NCBI RefSeq assembly: GCF_049306965.1
Contig: NC_133180.1
Location: forward strand, 30,180,001 to 30,244,000
Reading direction: 5' to 3'
Length of the DNA: 64,000 nucleotides
DNA from: Danio rerio
Lineage: Eukaryota; Chordata; Actinopteri; Cypriniformes; Danionidae
The notes beneath the pieces were generated by a model, which had not been told where the DNA came from, ran no database searches, and was given only the letters and a program-made list of their open reading frames with translations. Position 1 is the first letter of the stretch. The number at the start of each line of letters is the position of its first letter. Both the position numbers and the translations under genes were made by a program. This document shows positions 1 to 12,200 of this stretch, piece after piece.

Positions 1-1620
1 CAAGTTTAATCTCATCCTCAAACTTATTTGCCCATGTAAATACCTTTAAATATAAATGTATAGAATTAATATGAATTAATAAAACCTTTACGAGTTTGTT
101 TCTTCTGTCCAGCACAAAATAGGATAATTTGAAAATTATTAGAACTGGTATAGGAATAATTGGAAAATAACCAATAAATTTGTAATCATTTTCACTGTCT
201 TTTGAGGTATGGTTGAAGTATACTTAATATAGAGCACTAGATGTACTGACAAGGATTTATAGTAAACAATCATTTACATAAAACTTGAATGCATGTTCTA
301 CTCTATTTAAATATATTTGTAATTACAAATCATAAACGATGAAGTTAGAACAATTAATATATTTATTTTAAACGTAATATTCAATAAAACATTTTTGCCA
401 AAGTAGACTTAAAATATTTATCAATTATGCTTATGATGTAAATAATATTAAAACTACTCTAAATTATGTTCATTTATTTAACGTGTACTTTAAAGTAAAA
501 CTTTGAATTTGACATTTAAAAGCTGCCATAAAGTTTACTCTCTTGCATGATGTGGCCTTTTATGTAATGGTAAAATTACTTTATCTGCATGTACAGCTTT
601 TAATTGTTCAACAGAAATAAGAGTAGACAAAAAGTGCATGCTTAATCAAGTTTAGTGCACTTATACGATATGTTTCTTTATTTAATCAGATAAAAAAAAC
701 AATTGAGATCAAGATATCATTTACAAGGGTGACCTGGCTAGGATGTCAGCAACACACGACTTATGAAAAAAAAAAAAAGTAAAAAGTAAAGATTATATAA
801 AAAATACAGTTTAGTTATTCAGCCATACCACATTATAATATGTTAAAAACACATACATTGGAAATGGACTGTTGATGTTTGTTATAAAGATGGAGATAAA
901 GAGCGAAAAGATTTAATTGGGATGAGCTCAGACATTTTCTGTTCAGACTGAAGAGTATTCCAGGATAAAGGCTCGCCTCCCCATTTCAGTTCGAACCCGT
1001 GAAACAGTCAAATGATAAGATTCACTTGAACGTAGGGCATACTGGCTTTTTGACCTATAAAAAAAGGGAACTTAGGTAAAAAGACGCCAGACCCAGAAAA
1101 GCCTTGTAGACCATAGTCATCCAGGGGGTGTACCTTCTTACATTCAAAGAAGGCCACTCAGCTTTGGCATACAGTTCACAATATTGAGTTAGTCTACGAC
1201 AGGCAGCAACAAACCTCAAAGGCTGAGTTAAGGCTGAGGACATTTGGTTGAGGCATTCATATATAAAACATCACCATTATCAAGCAATGACACAAAGTAT
1301 TTAAGAGCTTTAAGAGAAAAGCAGGACCCCTTTTTTATATTAAGACCCAATCTTACCTCTTAAGCCTAAATACTTTTTTTTAAACAAGAGTAAGCATTAA
1401 GTATTAATACTTATTTCTCAGTTATCAGTACGTTCAAGTTATGAGGTTCTAAAAAGGAATTGCTTAGGAGTAACTAAACGAGCTCAAGAGATATATTGCG
1501 GTGAGGTTATTATATATATTTTATTATTAGTTAATATTATTATTATATTATGCTCGTTATGTTATATATGGCAATATGTATGGTAACAGATTGTCAAATG
1601 ATGAATTGCACAGCCAGACT
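1..1620. other. AT-rich intergenic stretch, no gene seen
   Basis: This stretch is AT-rich with short A and T runs (for example 766-778) and no open frame with coding character. Around 930-1260 the base composition is more even and may be an old interspersed repeat, but I could not assign a family. I see no splice-bounded exon, RNA gene or regulatory motif that I can defend here. Confidence 0.5.
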
Positions 1621-1739
1621 TTAGATCCTCCCATTATAAACAATGAAGAAGACTGCAGCACGAGCGTGAGGTGCTTTAGGGCTAATGCAAGACATCAGAT
1701 GAAAAATGTAATCACGAACATGACAGACAGGACATGTGT

Positions 1740-2126
1740 ACGTTTGTAAAGATCTAACCTGAAACTGGTCGATTGCTTTGAGAGGTTCAGTACAGTTAGT
1801 CAGAGTTTCTTTCAGATCCTCTCCATTGGATATTCCCAGCTCCGGTAGCCCGGCGAACATTTTCACACGCTCTCTAAGTGAAGGCTCCACTTTCAAAACG
1901 ATATCAAATTACATGCATTGACAGCAGAAATAACATAAATGTTGGCTAGATGTGCATTGCTCGTTATCTGTAAATCGCACACTTCCTGGCCGTGCAGCCT
2001 CGTCAACAGACTCTTGTTTCTGATACATCGTCAAAGGTTCCGGTTCAGAAAGGTTCCTAGTTGCGCTTTCAAGATCAAAGCCTCTGTGTGGACTACTTCC
2101 TGTGTGTAAAGGCAATTGCAGGTGCT
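1740..2126 (-). other. Possible host coding remnant, unrecognised
   Basis: On the minus strand an open frame runs from the LINE junction near 2139 to a stop at 1909-1911. A second open segment follows from a possible acceptor (TTTTGAAAG) near 1892 to a possible donor (CAG|GTTAGA) near 1757. The predicted residues include SEPEPLTMYQKQESVDEA and then LRERVKMFAGLPELGI, which are fairly polar and protein-like. Removing the LINE at 2140-2871 would restore an upstream ATG at 2888-2890 reading M-H-S-Q-I-N-Q. I do not recognise a family. It could be a small gene, a gene fragment or chance open frames. Confidence 0.25.
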
Positions 2127-2139
2127 GGTTGATCTGAGA

Positions 2140-2871
2140 CAATGGAATCGAAAAGAAATGACATTCTAACAGAAATTATGATCAAGTTTAATAATCTAAC
2201 ACAGATGGGAGTAATAGTTCATTTAATGTGGGTTCCAGCGCATGTCGGTATTCAGGGCAATGAGGAGGCAGATAAAATAGCTAAAGAATCTCTACAACAA
2301 AATGAACCAATTAGACACATTTCACTAAGCAGAGCAGAAGGAAAAAGCCTAATCTTAGAAGCTTGTAATAGGAAATGGCAGAAAGTTTGGGAGTCCAATA
2401 ACACAGGTAGACATTATCATAAGATCCAAAAAACAGTAAAGAAAAGCAAAATATCACATAATCTTAGTCGAAGAGAACAAGTTATTTTAACACGTTTAAG
2501 AACAGGACATACTTTTTTTTAAATCAAACATTACACATAATGGGGAAACATGAGACAGGTTTATGCAACACATGTCTAACAGATGAGACAGTAGAACATG
2601 TTTTAAAAAGGTGCAAAGCATATAAAAATGAGAGAAGAAACCTTAAAGAGGAATTGCAAAGTTTAGGATACCAGGATTTCACAATAAAGGGTTTATTAAA
2701 AGATGGTTTAGATTCAGGAAGACAAATAAAGGCAGTAATAAGGTTCATTAAAAATAGTGGATTATACAATAGAATTTAGGAAACCAGTTCAACCTCTTCA
2801 CACTCCATCACAGTAGGTGGCGATATGCACCTTTAAAGTTGGTTCGCAACTCGCCATAAAACGAAGAAGAA
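2140..2871 (+). mobile_element. 5'-truncated LINE, I-clade-like (RNase H plus zinc-knuckle tail)
   Basis: A 732-bp non-LTR retrotransposon copy is bounded by a perfect 13-bp target-site duplication, GGTTGATCTGAGA, at 2127-2139 and 2872-2884. The first part (2142-2519) encodes the end of an RNase H domain, with the motif WVPAHVGIQGNEEADKIA. The second part (2540-2776) encodes a Cys-His knuckle (CNTC, then H and C in VEHVLKRC) and a stop. The two parts are in different frames, with the shift at the T run near 2512-2520, so the copy is dead. The 3' end carries a short GAAGAA tail (about 2861-2871). RNase H in the ORF2 C-terminus is typical of I-like LINEs; the clade call is an inference. Confidence 0.85.
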
Positions 2872-4379
2872 GGTTGATCTGAGAGTGCATGATGAGTACA
2901 TTCTACATTCTACTTTTTTATGTTCATTTTTTATTTCGAAAAAACAAACATTGTTTCAGTCCAAAAAGTTACATATCATTATTTTTGTTGTTGTTGTTGT
3001 TTTTACAAGAGAAGAGAAAGAAAATAATAATAATTATAATAATAATACAACTAAAAATTAATAATAATAAGAAGAAGGGGAAAAGACAAATGAAAACAAG
3101 AGTAATAAAAGGGTACAGAAAATTACAACTAGGTGAATGCAGACATTCAACAATCACAATTAAATGTTCAGATACGTTGTCAATGTTGAAAGTCAATTTT
3201 TACATTTAAAAAGTATGAGATAATAATAGTGGAAAACAAACACAAATGTAATTACTACACAGCAAATTCATCAGAGTTAAATTCTCGGTGTTGAAGCATT
3301 TGAGAGTAAAGTGTTGACGTTAAAGAGTTAGATTTTGATAAATGAATATAATTAGAGTTAGAATTTATTTTATTCAGTGCGAAATCAAGGAGTTATCTTT
3401 TCAACACTTGGTGGTGTTATTTCCAACATCCGGGAATTCATGCAGCCCCAGTCACTGAAGAATTTTCCAGACGCCATTTTCCATCTGAGGTTTAGAACAG
3501 CAACTGGTGAGTCAAACTACCTAAATGTTGGTATTTTACTGACTTTCTTTAAGGAAATACAGTTGTAAACATGTTGTTAAGTTAATAACTTTAGAATGGA
3601 GTGACAATTTTAAACGTCTGCGGTTCATTCATGGTCGTTTGTGTATCTAGCTTAACTGCATTACTATTGAGTTCTTTTCAAGAATGTTTTTATATATGCT
3701 CACGCATACATAGTGCATAAAAACATCAAATGTACATGTTCAACACATTTCTGTCACGCTTAATGCCATTTTGTGCGTTGTTACCCATCTGTAAAATAAA
3801 ATCGACACTTCTCCTTTAATTCCAAGCAAACTAGCGAGGGATTCACCGGAGCCGCCTAACGTTAGCCTACTCTGCCCGGATGCTAACGGCAACACAGGAC
3901 GGTTTCCATAAGCTCTGGAGAGTTTCTAAAACATATCTGGTGAGTAAATGAACATATGCTTACTTGTAAAAGGCTTCCTGACTGAAACAAATGATTGTTT
4001 GTTATTCGTGTACGTTAATTTGGTTATTTTAAACACCGCGGCCCTTTTAAACTGGTTCATTCGTGGCCGTCCATATACCGTTAGTTGATAGACTCGCGTG
4101 ATAACGTAACGTTACGCTTGAATTATATTGAGTGTTGACAACCATTAAAGTCGGAATGTTAACATTAATGTCTTTAAATGACCGCGTTTGCACTTTATCA
4201 GACATTTAACGTTACAGAAGTCTCCCGGAAGTTGCGGGACTAACGTTAACGTTATCCTGCAAATGCACAGAGACTCCCAGATGCCCAAGTAGATGCCCGC
4301 AAATAAATGATCATCTCCCGGAAATCGCGCGTCTCCCGCCCGGTCATTAAACACTTTGCACGCCCCTCTCCACCGCATC

Positions 4380-4475
4380 CCTCCCAGCTCTTCAGGTACG
4401 TCGCGCGCAAGTCACCCCCACCGCTCTTCAGGTACGTCGCGCGCAGCTCATCCCATTGCTCTTCAGGTACTTATC
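4380..4475 (+). repeat. Short GC-rich direct repeats (CTCTTCAGGTAC)
   Basis: The unit CTCTTCAGGTACGTCGCGCG occurs near 4388 and 4425, and a shortened third copy, CTCTTCAGGTACTT, follows near 4460. The units are spaced about 37 bp apart within the 3.2-kb TA-flanked element. Each contains AG|GTAC, which resembles a splice donor. Confidence 0.6.
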
Positions 4476-5292
4476 TCTCCCGCTACCTCCCGCAAATCAA
4501 CTCTGTATCCCCCGAAAATGACTTTTCTCAACTCGGGATGTCTGACGTTAGTAAGTTAGGCTATTTCTGTAGTCAGGAACATCTTAGTCAAGCTTTTTCT
4601 CCCGCATGATATTGTGCTTAAAACTAAAGGCTAAACTTAGCATGTACTGTACACAACATTTCCGTTTTATTAGTGCGTTGTAAACAGCCACCTGTCTGTA
4701 AAATTAATCAACTGATTCATATTTGAGCAGCCTAATGATGATACAGGTTTGATTTGTAGATTTATTATCAATAATCAACATCTGAATTAAAAGATATCTG
4801 AAAAAGTGTGAGGCATACTTTGTGATATTCATCTCTCTTTTTTTATCTGAAGGTTATGCATATGTGTTAGATACTAATGTGTTGTTGTTTTTTAACAGCC
4901 ACAGTTCTCTGTACAATAACACAAGACCCTGTGACAGTGGCTGATTAGAGACGGATGGTGCATTTCCAGAGTTGGTGAAATGACCAAGCACACCTTCTTG
5001 GTCATATGTGGTGATAATAATGAAGGTATGTTTGATAAAGTTCTGTATTTGTTTCACAATAAGCTGAGAGGGTATTAGAGCATTAGAGAATAACAAATGA
5101 CATGAAGGTGATAAGTTTTGTATTGTGGGTGAACTGTTACTTAAATAATGTTTTGCTCTGCTTTGCACTTTTCCTCTTCTGCTTATCCTAATATTTTAGA
5201 TTATATTTGGACCTGAAACATCTGCTAGACTCCAGTAAAGGTGGCCTCAATACTGGACCTGAAAGGGCCTAACAAGTTGAATCTGGTAAAGA

Positions 5293-5324
5293 AACACGCA
5301 CACACACACACACACACGCACACG
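5293..5324. repeat. (CA)n microsatellite
   Basis: A short imperfect CA dinucleotide run inside the TA-flanked element. Confidence 0.9.
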
Positions 5325-6609
5325 CTTACAGAAAACTGTAAGTTTATGAATATTTTTTTACACTGTGGCCAATATTTTGGGGAAGTCAGCATCACTAAAT
5401 GATATAAAAGATTTTAAGCTCCTCTAAATTTAGCTCCAAGTGTTGTGTTAAATTCAGGATTCTGGACAGACAGCTGCCTGTTTTTCCAGTTCTAGTCATA
5501 GTGGTTAACCTAATTGTTTTTGGAGATCCAACAGTGATGTATGTGTTTTTTCTACTTTTCCATATCCTGTCACCTCAACCAGCTGGGAGAGTCAAGTTGT
5601 GGATCATCATGAAGATTTTCAAAAGGTGAGTTTAGATTTCTTGAATGTTTTATTTACTTTAAATGTTCTTTTAAATATATCATTTGATTGCAATTTGTTT
5701 TCAAACATTTTTCTTAGTCATGCTGGAGTCTTGAAGAGTTCTTAGATGAGCATCACCCTATATCCGTGCATCAGGAACCACCAGACGAGCGATCAGCAGC
5801 TACTACATCGTCATGGATAAAAAGGTCATCCTGTGGCTGGGAAGCACTTCATTCACAGGACATGCTTGATGAGATTTCCTAGCTCCAGTTTGTTTTCACA
5901 CAAGTTTACAGCATTTATACCTTCATTTAAACTGCTGTGTTTGATATGGAGGACCAAGGAAACACCAGAAGTGAAAGATTTGCACGCCAAGTTGTTTAAA
6001 ATGTAATTTCAGAAGAAAACTATGCGTTCAGAAGAAAACTATGAGTGACGCTATATTGAACTTTCAAATTGCTCTGATGAAACAAAGTTTGGACATCATA
6101 TTTTGTTGATACTGTCTGTACTAATAAAACATTTAAAGCATATTTGACATTGTTGCATTTTAAAAACTGAATGAATTGTTGAAGTTGTGAATGTTTTCAA
6201 ATAAAATGTTTTTTATTTTGTAATTTACAGTCTATTTGACCTTTTTACCATATTTACACTCAAGAGAGTTGAATAAAATAATATATTACACCAGGTGGTG
6301 TTAAATATAGTTACATTTTTTAACTCTGCCCTGAGTTAAAATTAACCCTTACTTCGGTGTCAATGTGCCAACCCTTTTGAAAGTGTTGATTTAAGTCTGT
6401 TTTGAGTGGACCCCATGAGACACTTTCAAAGTGTTGAAATTAACACCCATAGAGTTGTTTTGGGTCCCCACATTTTGCTGTGTACAACATAAATGAACTA
6501 AAAAAGAAGAAGAGTGCATTTATTAAATGGAAGGCAATATGCTAAGAAAGTTCAAGTAAGTTATAAAACATTGCTACTATTTAAAGAAATTTGTTTTCCC
6601 AGAGCATCT

Positions 6610-6912
6610 AACCTTTTCCAACTTTAGAAAAAAATGCATGGTATCCACAAGCCATTAGGATGTAGTTGGAGGCTTATTGAATTCCAGTGAAGTAGAATAC
6701 GACGCCTAGCTAACAATAGGGTAAAGGTCAAAATATCAAGTTGTTTAGAATTAAACTGGGACCAAATCTTTGGAACCCCCAAAATGGCAACATTAGGGGA
6801 TGGGTCTATAATCACCTGCAACACCTTAGACATAATTGTAAAATAGTGCATCCAGTAATTCTGTAACATAGAGCACATAAAGAACAAGTGACTTAAATTA
6901 CGGTCTGACATA
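6610..6912 (-). mobile_element. LINE fragment, L1/Tx1-like ORF2 C-terminus
   Basis: The minus strand encodes about 95 residues reading SDRNLSHLFFMCSMLQNYW, then LLARRRILLHW. This pattern (hydrophobic-W-x-C region, then a LARRRILLxW segment) is the usual C-terminal end of fish L1-like reverse transcriptase proteins. The rest of the element is missing, so this is a short decayed fragment. No target-site duplication was found. Confidence 0.65.
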
Positions 6913-7136
6913 ATTTAGTCAACATTTTCATAAATACATACAACCTCCATTTTAGAAAAGTCTGAACTTAAGCTAGTTTGTTTGTAGTGTACTGTCTTGT
7001 AACACCACATAATCATTTCAATTTTCTAATCATTTTTTTTCTCTAAATGTTGTTTTATCAGCGTAAATGCTTAATTTAGTCCTACTGCTTATTATAAGTT
7101 TCATTTTTTTTTCTCAAACTTTTATGTTACCTTTTG

Positions 7137-7515
7137 AGGTGATGCGATGGCGGAGTGAATAGCACGTTTGCATCATAGCAAGAAGGTTGCTGGTTCGAGC
7201 CTCGGCAGGGTGAGTTGGCATTTCTTTGTGGAGTTTGCATGTTCTCCCCATGTTGGCGTGGGTTTCCTCCGGGTGCTCCGGTTTCCCCCACAGTCCAAAG
7301 ACATGCGGTACAGGTGAATTGGGTATGCTAAAATTGACCATAGTGTTTGAGTGTGAATGTGTGAATGTGTGTATGGATGTTTCCCAGTGATGGGTTGCGG
7401 CTGGAAGGGCATCCGCTGCGTAAAAATTATGCTGGATAAATTGGCGGTTCATTCTGCTGTGGCGACCCCTGATTAATAGGAGGACTAAGCCGAAAAGAAA
7501 ACAAATGAATGAATG
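7137..7515 (+). mobile_element. DANA-type SINE
   Basis: A tRNA-derived head with a B box (GGTTCGAGCC, near 7191) is followed by the conserved body GTGGAGTTTGCATGTTCTCC, a CCGCTGCGTAAAAA segment, GGCGACCCCTGATTAATA and an AATGAATGAATG tail. This matches the abundant zebrafish DANA SINE as I know it. The copy is close to full length. Confidence 0.85.
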
Positions 7516-7763
7516 TTATACCTTTTATGCAATATGAAGTCTGTGGTGTTAAATTTTGTCTGTGGTGTAACTTTAGAATGTCTGAAATTTCTTCATTCAA
7601 TCTTATATTTCAATGTTTTTAGACTTTAAATTGGTTTTGATATTTATAAGTCTATAAAGGCGCCATTTCCACTTTCTTTTGTATGTATATCTAAATTAAA
7701 GGGGGAAAAAGAAAGACAAAGAAAATGTTCTCCTTTGGCAAAAATAGAAAGCCCCCAGTGAGT

Positions 7764-8100
7764 ATTCATTTATTCATTAATTTTCTTTTCGGCTTAGTCC
7801 CTTTATTAATCAGGGGTCACCACAGCGGAATGAACAGCCAACCTATCCAGGATATGTTTTTATGCAGCGGATGCCCTTCTAGCTGCAACCCATCCCCAGG
7901 TAACACCCATACACTCTCATTCACACACATACACTACAGACAATTTAACTTATTTAATTCACCTATAGCACGTGTATTTGGACTTATAGGGGAACCCGGA
8001 GTAAACCCACATGAACACGGGAAGAACATGCAAACTCCACACAGAAATGCCAACTGGCCCAGCAGAGGCTCGAACCAGAGACCTTCACCATGACGCCCCA
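7764..8100 (-). mobile_element. DANA-type SINE (minus orientation)
   Basis: The same SINE body in reverse: TTCATTAATTTTC tail, CTTAGTCCCTTTATTAATCA, CAGCGGATGCCCTTCTAGCTG, and CATGCAAACTCCACACAG near the tRNA-like end. The tRNA-derived head is eroded. Confidence 0.8.
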
Positions 8101-8804
8101 TGGTGAGCAATAGATTTTTTTTTCATTTAAATATAATGACCAAACAAGCTGAACTGTTACCGTTATATTTCAATGAGTTATTTACCTTAAGTTGCATATG
8201 TTTACCAAAATACTACTTCAAATATTGGTAACACAATAAACAAGTGGTTATGTCATCAGTGTTTGATAAAAAATATTGTAAAAAGCTAAATCATAATGGA
8301 GGTATCATATTATACAAAGTTTAAATGCGATACATCAAATGGAAATCAAGACTTTTAGAATATTTTTTTACATATTGTGCCTCTCATTTGTAAGTTAAAT
8401 GAACACCATAATTTCATAGATTGATAGAGGGAGAACTGAACAGTAGCCTACTTGCTATTTTTTGGTTAAGTTTGCACTTAAGGTATATATACATTTTTAG
8501 GTGTGTGTATATATTACAAGATAAAACATTAAATACAACTAAATACATGTTACTTTTTCTCAAAAACAAAGTTTTTTGTTAATTCAAGCAGGTCATGAAC
8601 TGCTAAATTTTCATTAAATCTCTCTTACATTTGGACCATTACAAAACAATAAATCTTCTTCTAAGCTGATCAGGGATCAGAAACTAAGATGTTTACACAA
8701 CAGTGCATGGCTATAAAAAGAAAGATTTCTTTGTAACAAATTTCCACACTACCCAAAGTTCAATAAATAGCAAAGCACACCATATACGATTAGTGTGTTG
8801 ATCA

Positions 8805-8810
8805 TTTATT
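8805..8810 (-). promoter_or_regulatory. Candidate polyadenylation signal of entpd2a copy A
   Basis: The minus strand reads AATAAA here, about 214 bp downstream of the copy A stop codon. It is the first good match after the stop, so a short 3' UTR of roughly 230 bp is plausible. In an AT-rich region such a match can occur by chance. Confidence 0.4.
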
Positions 8811-9023
8811 TATGACTTCATGTCTTTACACATTTACATACTTGTAAATGTTAAGTGCATTTCATATTTTGAAGTGTTAAAAAAATAATTATCATGATGA
8901 ACCACACTGATCTGACGCAAACACACATAAATAATTAATGTTTTGTCAGTACAAACCTTTTACACCTCTACATATAAAGCTTATAATTTCACAATCACAG
9001 TTAAACTCTTCAGTCCACAATGA

Positions 9024-9233
9024 TCAAATGTAACAACACAGTTTAGTGCCATTCTTTTGGTAGCTTCGCAACAGAAAAAATAAAGATGCAATAACAAGGA
9101 CTGAGAAAAGAAGAACGGCGGCACGCCACGCATCTGGACACAGTGCTTTCCTCACCATCGCATTTTCAGCATCCAGCAAGTTACTTAAGCTTAGCATGTA
9201 GCCAAGAGACCAGCCGACAGAGGTGTCTTCAAC
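9024..9233 (-). CDS. entpd2a: entpd2a copy A, exon 9 (ACR5, second membrane segment, stop)
   Basis: Acceptor TTGCAG|GTTG; the stop codon is at 9024-9026. It holds ACR5 [12 protein letters not shown], a second membrane segment ([18 protein letters not shown]) and a short cytosolic tail ending KLCCYI. Confidence 0.93.
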   Translation of the reverse strand, partial: VEDTSVGWSLGYMLSLSNLLDAENAMVRKALCPDAWRAAVLLFSVLVIASLFFLLRSYQKNGTKLCCYI

Positions 9234-12200
9234 CTGCAAACCAACACAATGTGTCGACGTTACTGACAGGATATGTCTTAAAACTGTATAGTGGTCTTTC
9301 TGAGTGTCTTACTTTTTCCTGAAAGGAGATGTGTGGAAAGGAGAGATCACTGAAACCATATCCATTAATCAGGAGCACCCGCATAAGCACAGAGTCTGCA
9401 CAGTAGTCTCTCAAATGATCCCCCTCAGTGGGAAACTTGTTCTGCATCTGAGAAAGAAAGAGGGAGTTAGACGGTATTGCCTAAAGGGAATATTTAAAGT
9501 TTAATCACATTTGAGTTTAATTAAGGGCTGGTCTAAAGAATTTTAGCTCTGACAAGCTTGGTAATACACTTGGTAGTGTTGGATTGAATTTGGGACTTGT
9601 GGAGCTGCGCATTGATGGACTTTCAGCAGTGAAAATTAAACCACACTGAACTGAACCAAACTGAACTTCAACTCTGAAAACTGGACTGACACAGTTTCAA
9701 TCTACTACAACTTCTGTGTTTAACTGCTATGACAGTCTACATTGTAAAAGAGCTATAGAAATAAAGGTTAAGTGAATTGAATTTCATAAACAGCTAAGAT
9801 GAAATACTGCATTAGTTTATAATGATTCAATCAAACTATACAAAGTATTCAGAAGAGCTGTATCTAAAGTATAGAGAAGAAAATGCAACCTCTCAGAGTC
9901 TTAGATTGACAAGTGAGTTGAAAGTGATGGAATAATTGTTTTCAGTTTACTCATCCTGCAGCCATCCAAAATGAAGATAATCTTTTCTTTAGTGTAGCAT
10001 AAAAAGGTTTTAGCAGAAACTATAGCAAGTAAACCGCTAATTTTAAAGGCAGGGTACTTAGTAACTAAGCTGGTGACTATTTTCTGGCTTTCAGGCAGGG
10101 AAACTTTGAATTTTCCATCATGATGTAAAAGAATAGTCAATCTTTAAACAGGTAAATTATCCTACCTCTTTTTTTATTTTGAGCGAGCTGCTAATGGTCT
10201 AATCCGATTCAATGATTTATTTATTGTTTCTGGCTGGTGAATGAGAGATGAGGTTATCTCCCTCATCGTTTCACTGGTCTGTTTTTGTTTTTTGCAGGAG
10301 GCATGGCTTTTCAAACTGATTATCTAAGGCAGACAGTGTCTTTAGCTTTAGCAACAATTTTAGCCTCTCTGAAATCAGCTACTTTACCTTTAAGAGTCAA
10401 CAACTGGAAGCTTGTATTGAATAACTAATTAACACTCAGTTTCTTGTAGGGACCAATCAACGTGCTTTATAAAATCTCAATGATTGTAGCCAGAGTTTTG
10501 CATGTTTTGTGACTCCCAAAGTGCTAGTAGTTCACCAAGAAGCAGCTATTTACTTCTTTAATTGGTTACTGAAGAAAAACAGGGACAGACTAGTCTTCGC
10601 TGGGGTCCAGCTTTCCAGCCTCCGGCGCCTAGACTGTAGCTCTGCACAAGACGTTTGGCCAGGGGAGAAATGGTCGTGCCCAACTGAGCCTGGTTTCTCT
10701 CGAGGTTTTTTAACTTCCTTCACTTTCGCCAATTGGTGAAGTTTTTTCCTCGCCAACGCCACTGGCTTGCATGGTTTAGGATCTGTAGAGCTACGCATCT
10801 TTTTTGCTCTTGAGAGTCTTTGGACTCTCAGTAGTGACTATTAAACCACACTGAACTGAGCTAAACTGAACTGAACTTAAATGCTGAAAACTGAACTGAC
10901 ACTGTTTCAATTTAGTATGATCTTGAATTGAAGCTGCTTTGACACAATGTACATTTAAATTTAATTGAATTTAAAAAAACACCTGCATCTCAGATGACCT
11001 TGTGTACATGCACTCAAAGGGTGGTACCTTTTCAAAAGGTACAGTTTTGACAATTTGTACCTTTAGGGTACACTTTTTGTCCTTTAAGGTTTACTTTTGT
11101 ACTTTTATGGTACACATTTGTACTTTTTAGGTATTAATATGTACCTTTAAGGACCTGTTAGAAAAAAAAAACTACCTTTTAAAAAGGTACCACCTCAGTG
11201 ACAGGTTTTGTACCTTTATTTCTGAGAGTGTGTAGATAAGTTTTTTTGGTGAACTGTTCCTTTAAAATAAATACATTCTCTCAATGGGCTGGTACCTGCT
11301 GAAAACTCATGTTGCAGACAAACTGGGCAGCGTGCTCTAAATCCGCTGGAGACGTGATGGTGATGCCTGCAGCTTTTTGCAAGAATTGATGAATGTAATA
11401 AAATGCAGAAAATGCCTGTGCCAAAGAAAGAGATATATTAGCTATATATATGCGAAAAATAGTTTGTTCAAAGTTTAGTTTATCACAAAGTCTTTTGGGA
11501 TCTAAGGGGTTCTTTTTTCCCCTCTCATCCAGAGATTCAGATTGTAAGGTGTTCAACATTTCCAAACCAGACTACAATGCTTACAAGGTATTTTTTTGAT
11601 TCCCCAAAAGGAGCAGACTATGTATAGTTATTTGGTTGGCAATCAGACTATTGCTCCATTTTAAAACCATTTGTTCAAGAGTCAAAGTTGCACTGTATCT
11701 TACTGATTCACTAAAATGAACAACTCATACTCTATGAATAAATTATTCAGGAGTCAGATCACGCTAATTGTGATGTACTGTATGTCACTGATTCACTAAA
11801 AAGAAACAACTCCTAAGTTTTTTCTAATTAATTTCAAGAATAATATTTTACACAGAAGCAAGGCTTACCATGAAGTTTCCAGTAATGTTGGGCTGAAAGA
11901 CTCCGTCGAAAGAGCATTTGGAATAAGAGCAGCTGCTAAAGGAGAAGAGTTGAGACACATTTCCTAGACACTGATTGTAGTTTCCGGTGCCTTTTATTTG
12001 CAGCTCATCATCAGGTTTATAAGGAGTTTGTCTTTTAACACATGGAGTATCAAACACACTGCCCAGCTTTATAGAGCTGCTGTAATCTGCAGGATAACAG
12101 GGGTGGATTATAGATGTGTCTGAACCCTGAGTCTGTGACATGCATAAAGAAAGAGAAAACATTAGATATTATATTCTGAACAATGTAACCGTTTATTCTA

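Larger units (their letters stand above)
3258..6482 (+). mobile_element. 3.2-kb TA-flanked DNA element with transcript-like interior
   Basis: The element begins CACAGCAAA at 3258 and ends TTTGCTGTG at 6482, and TA lies just outside both ends (3256-3257, 6483-6484). Both subterminal regions are rich in GTTAA/GTGTTGA motifs in inverted orientation. The interior has several good 5' splice-site matches in plus orientation: GTGAGTC near 3508, GTGAGTAA near 3940, two GTACGTCG copies near 4396-4440, and GTGAGTTT near 5625. It also has an acceptor near 5718 and AATAAA near 6124. No transposase is recognisable, so it is probably non-autonomous. The family is not identified. Confidence 0.6.

Noticed and set aside
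4307-4609. 100-codon plus-strand frame rich in Ser, Pro and Arg
   Set aside because: It is made by the GC-rich direct repeats of the 3.2-kb TA-flanked element and shows no family resemblance.
7114-7452. Minus-strand open frames of about 80-110 codons
   Set aside because: They lie wholly inside a DANA SINE and recur in other SINE copies (19035-19380, 26388-26675).
9901-10140. Minus-strand 79-codon frame in entpd2a copy A intron
   Set aside because: It lacks splice-site support and falls in repeat-like sequence with the CATCATGATGTAAAAGAATA pattern common in fish repeats.
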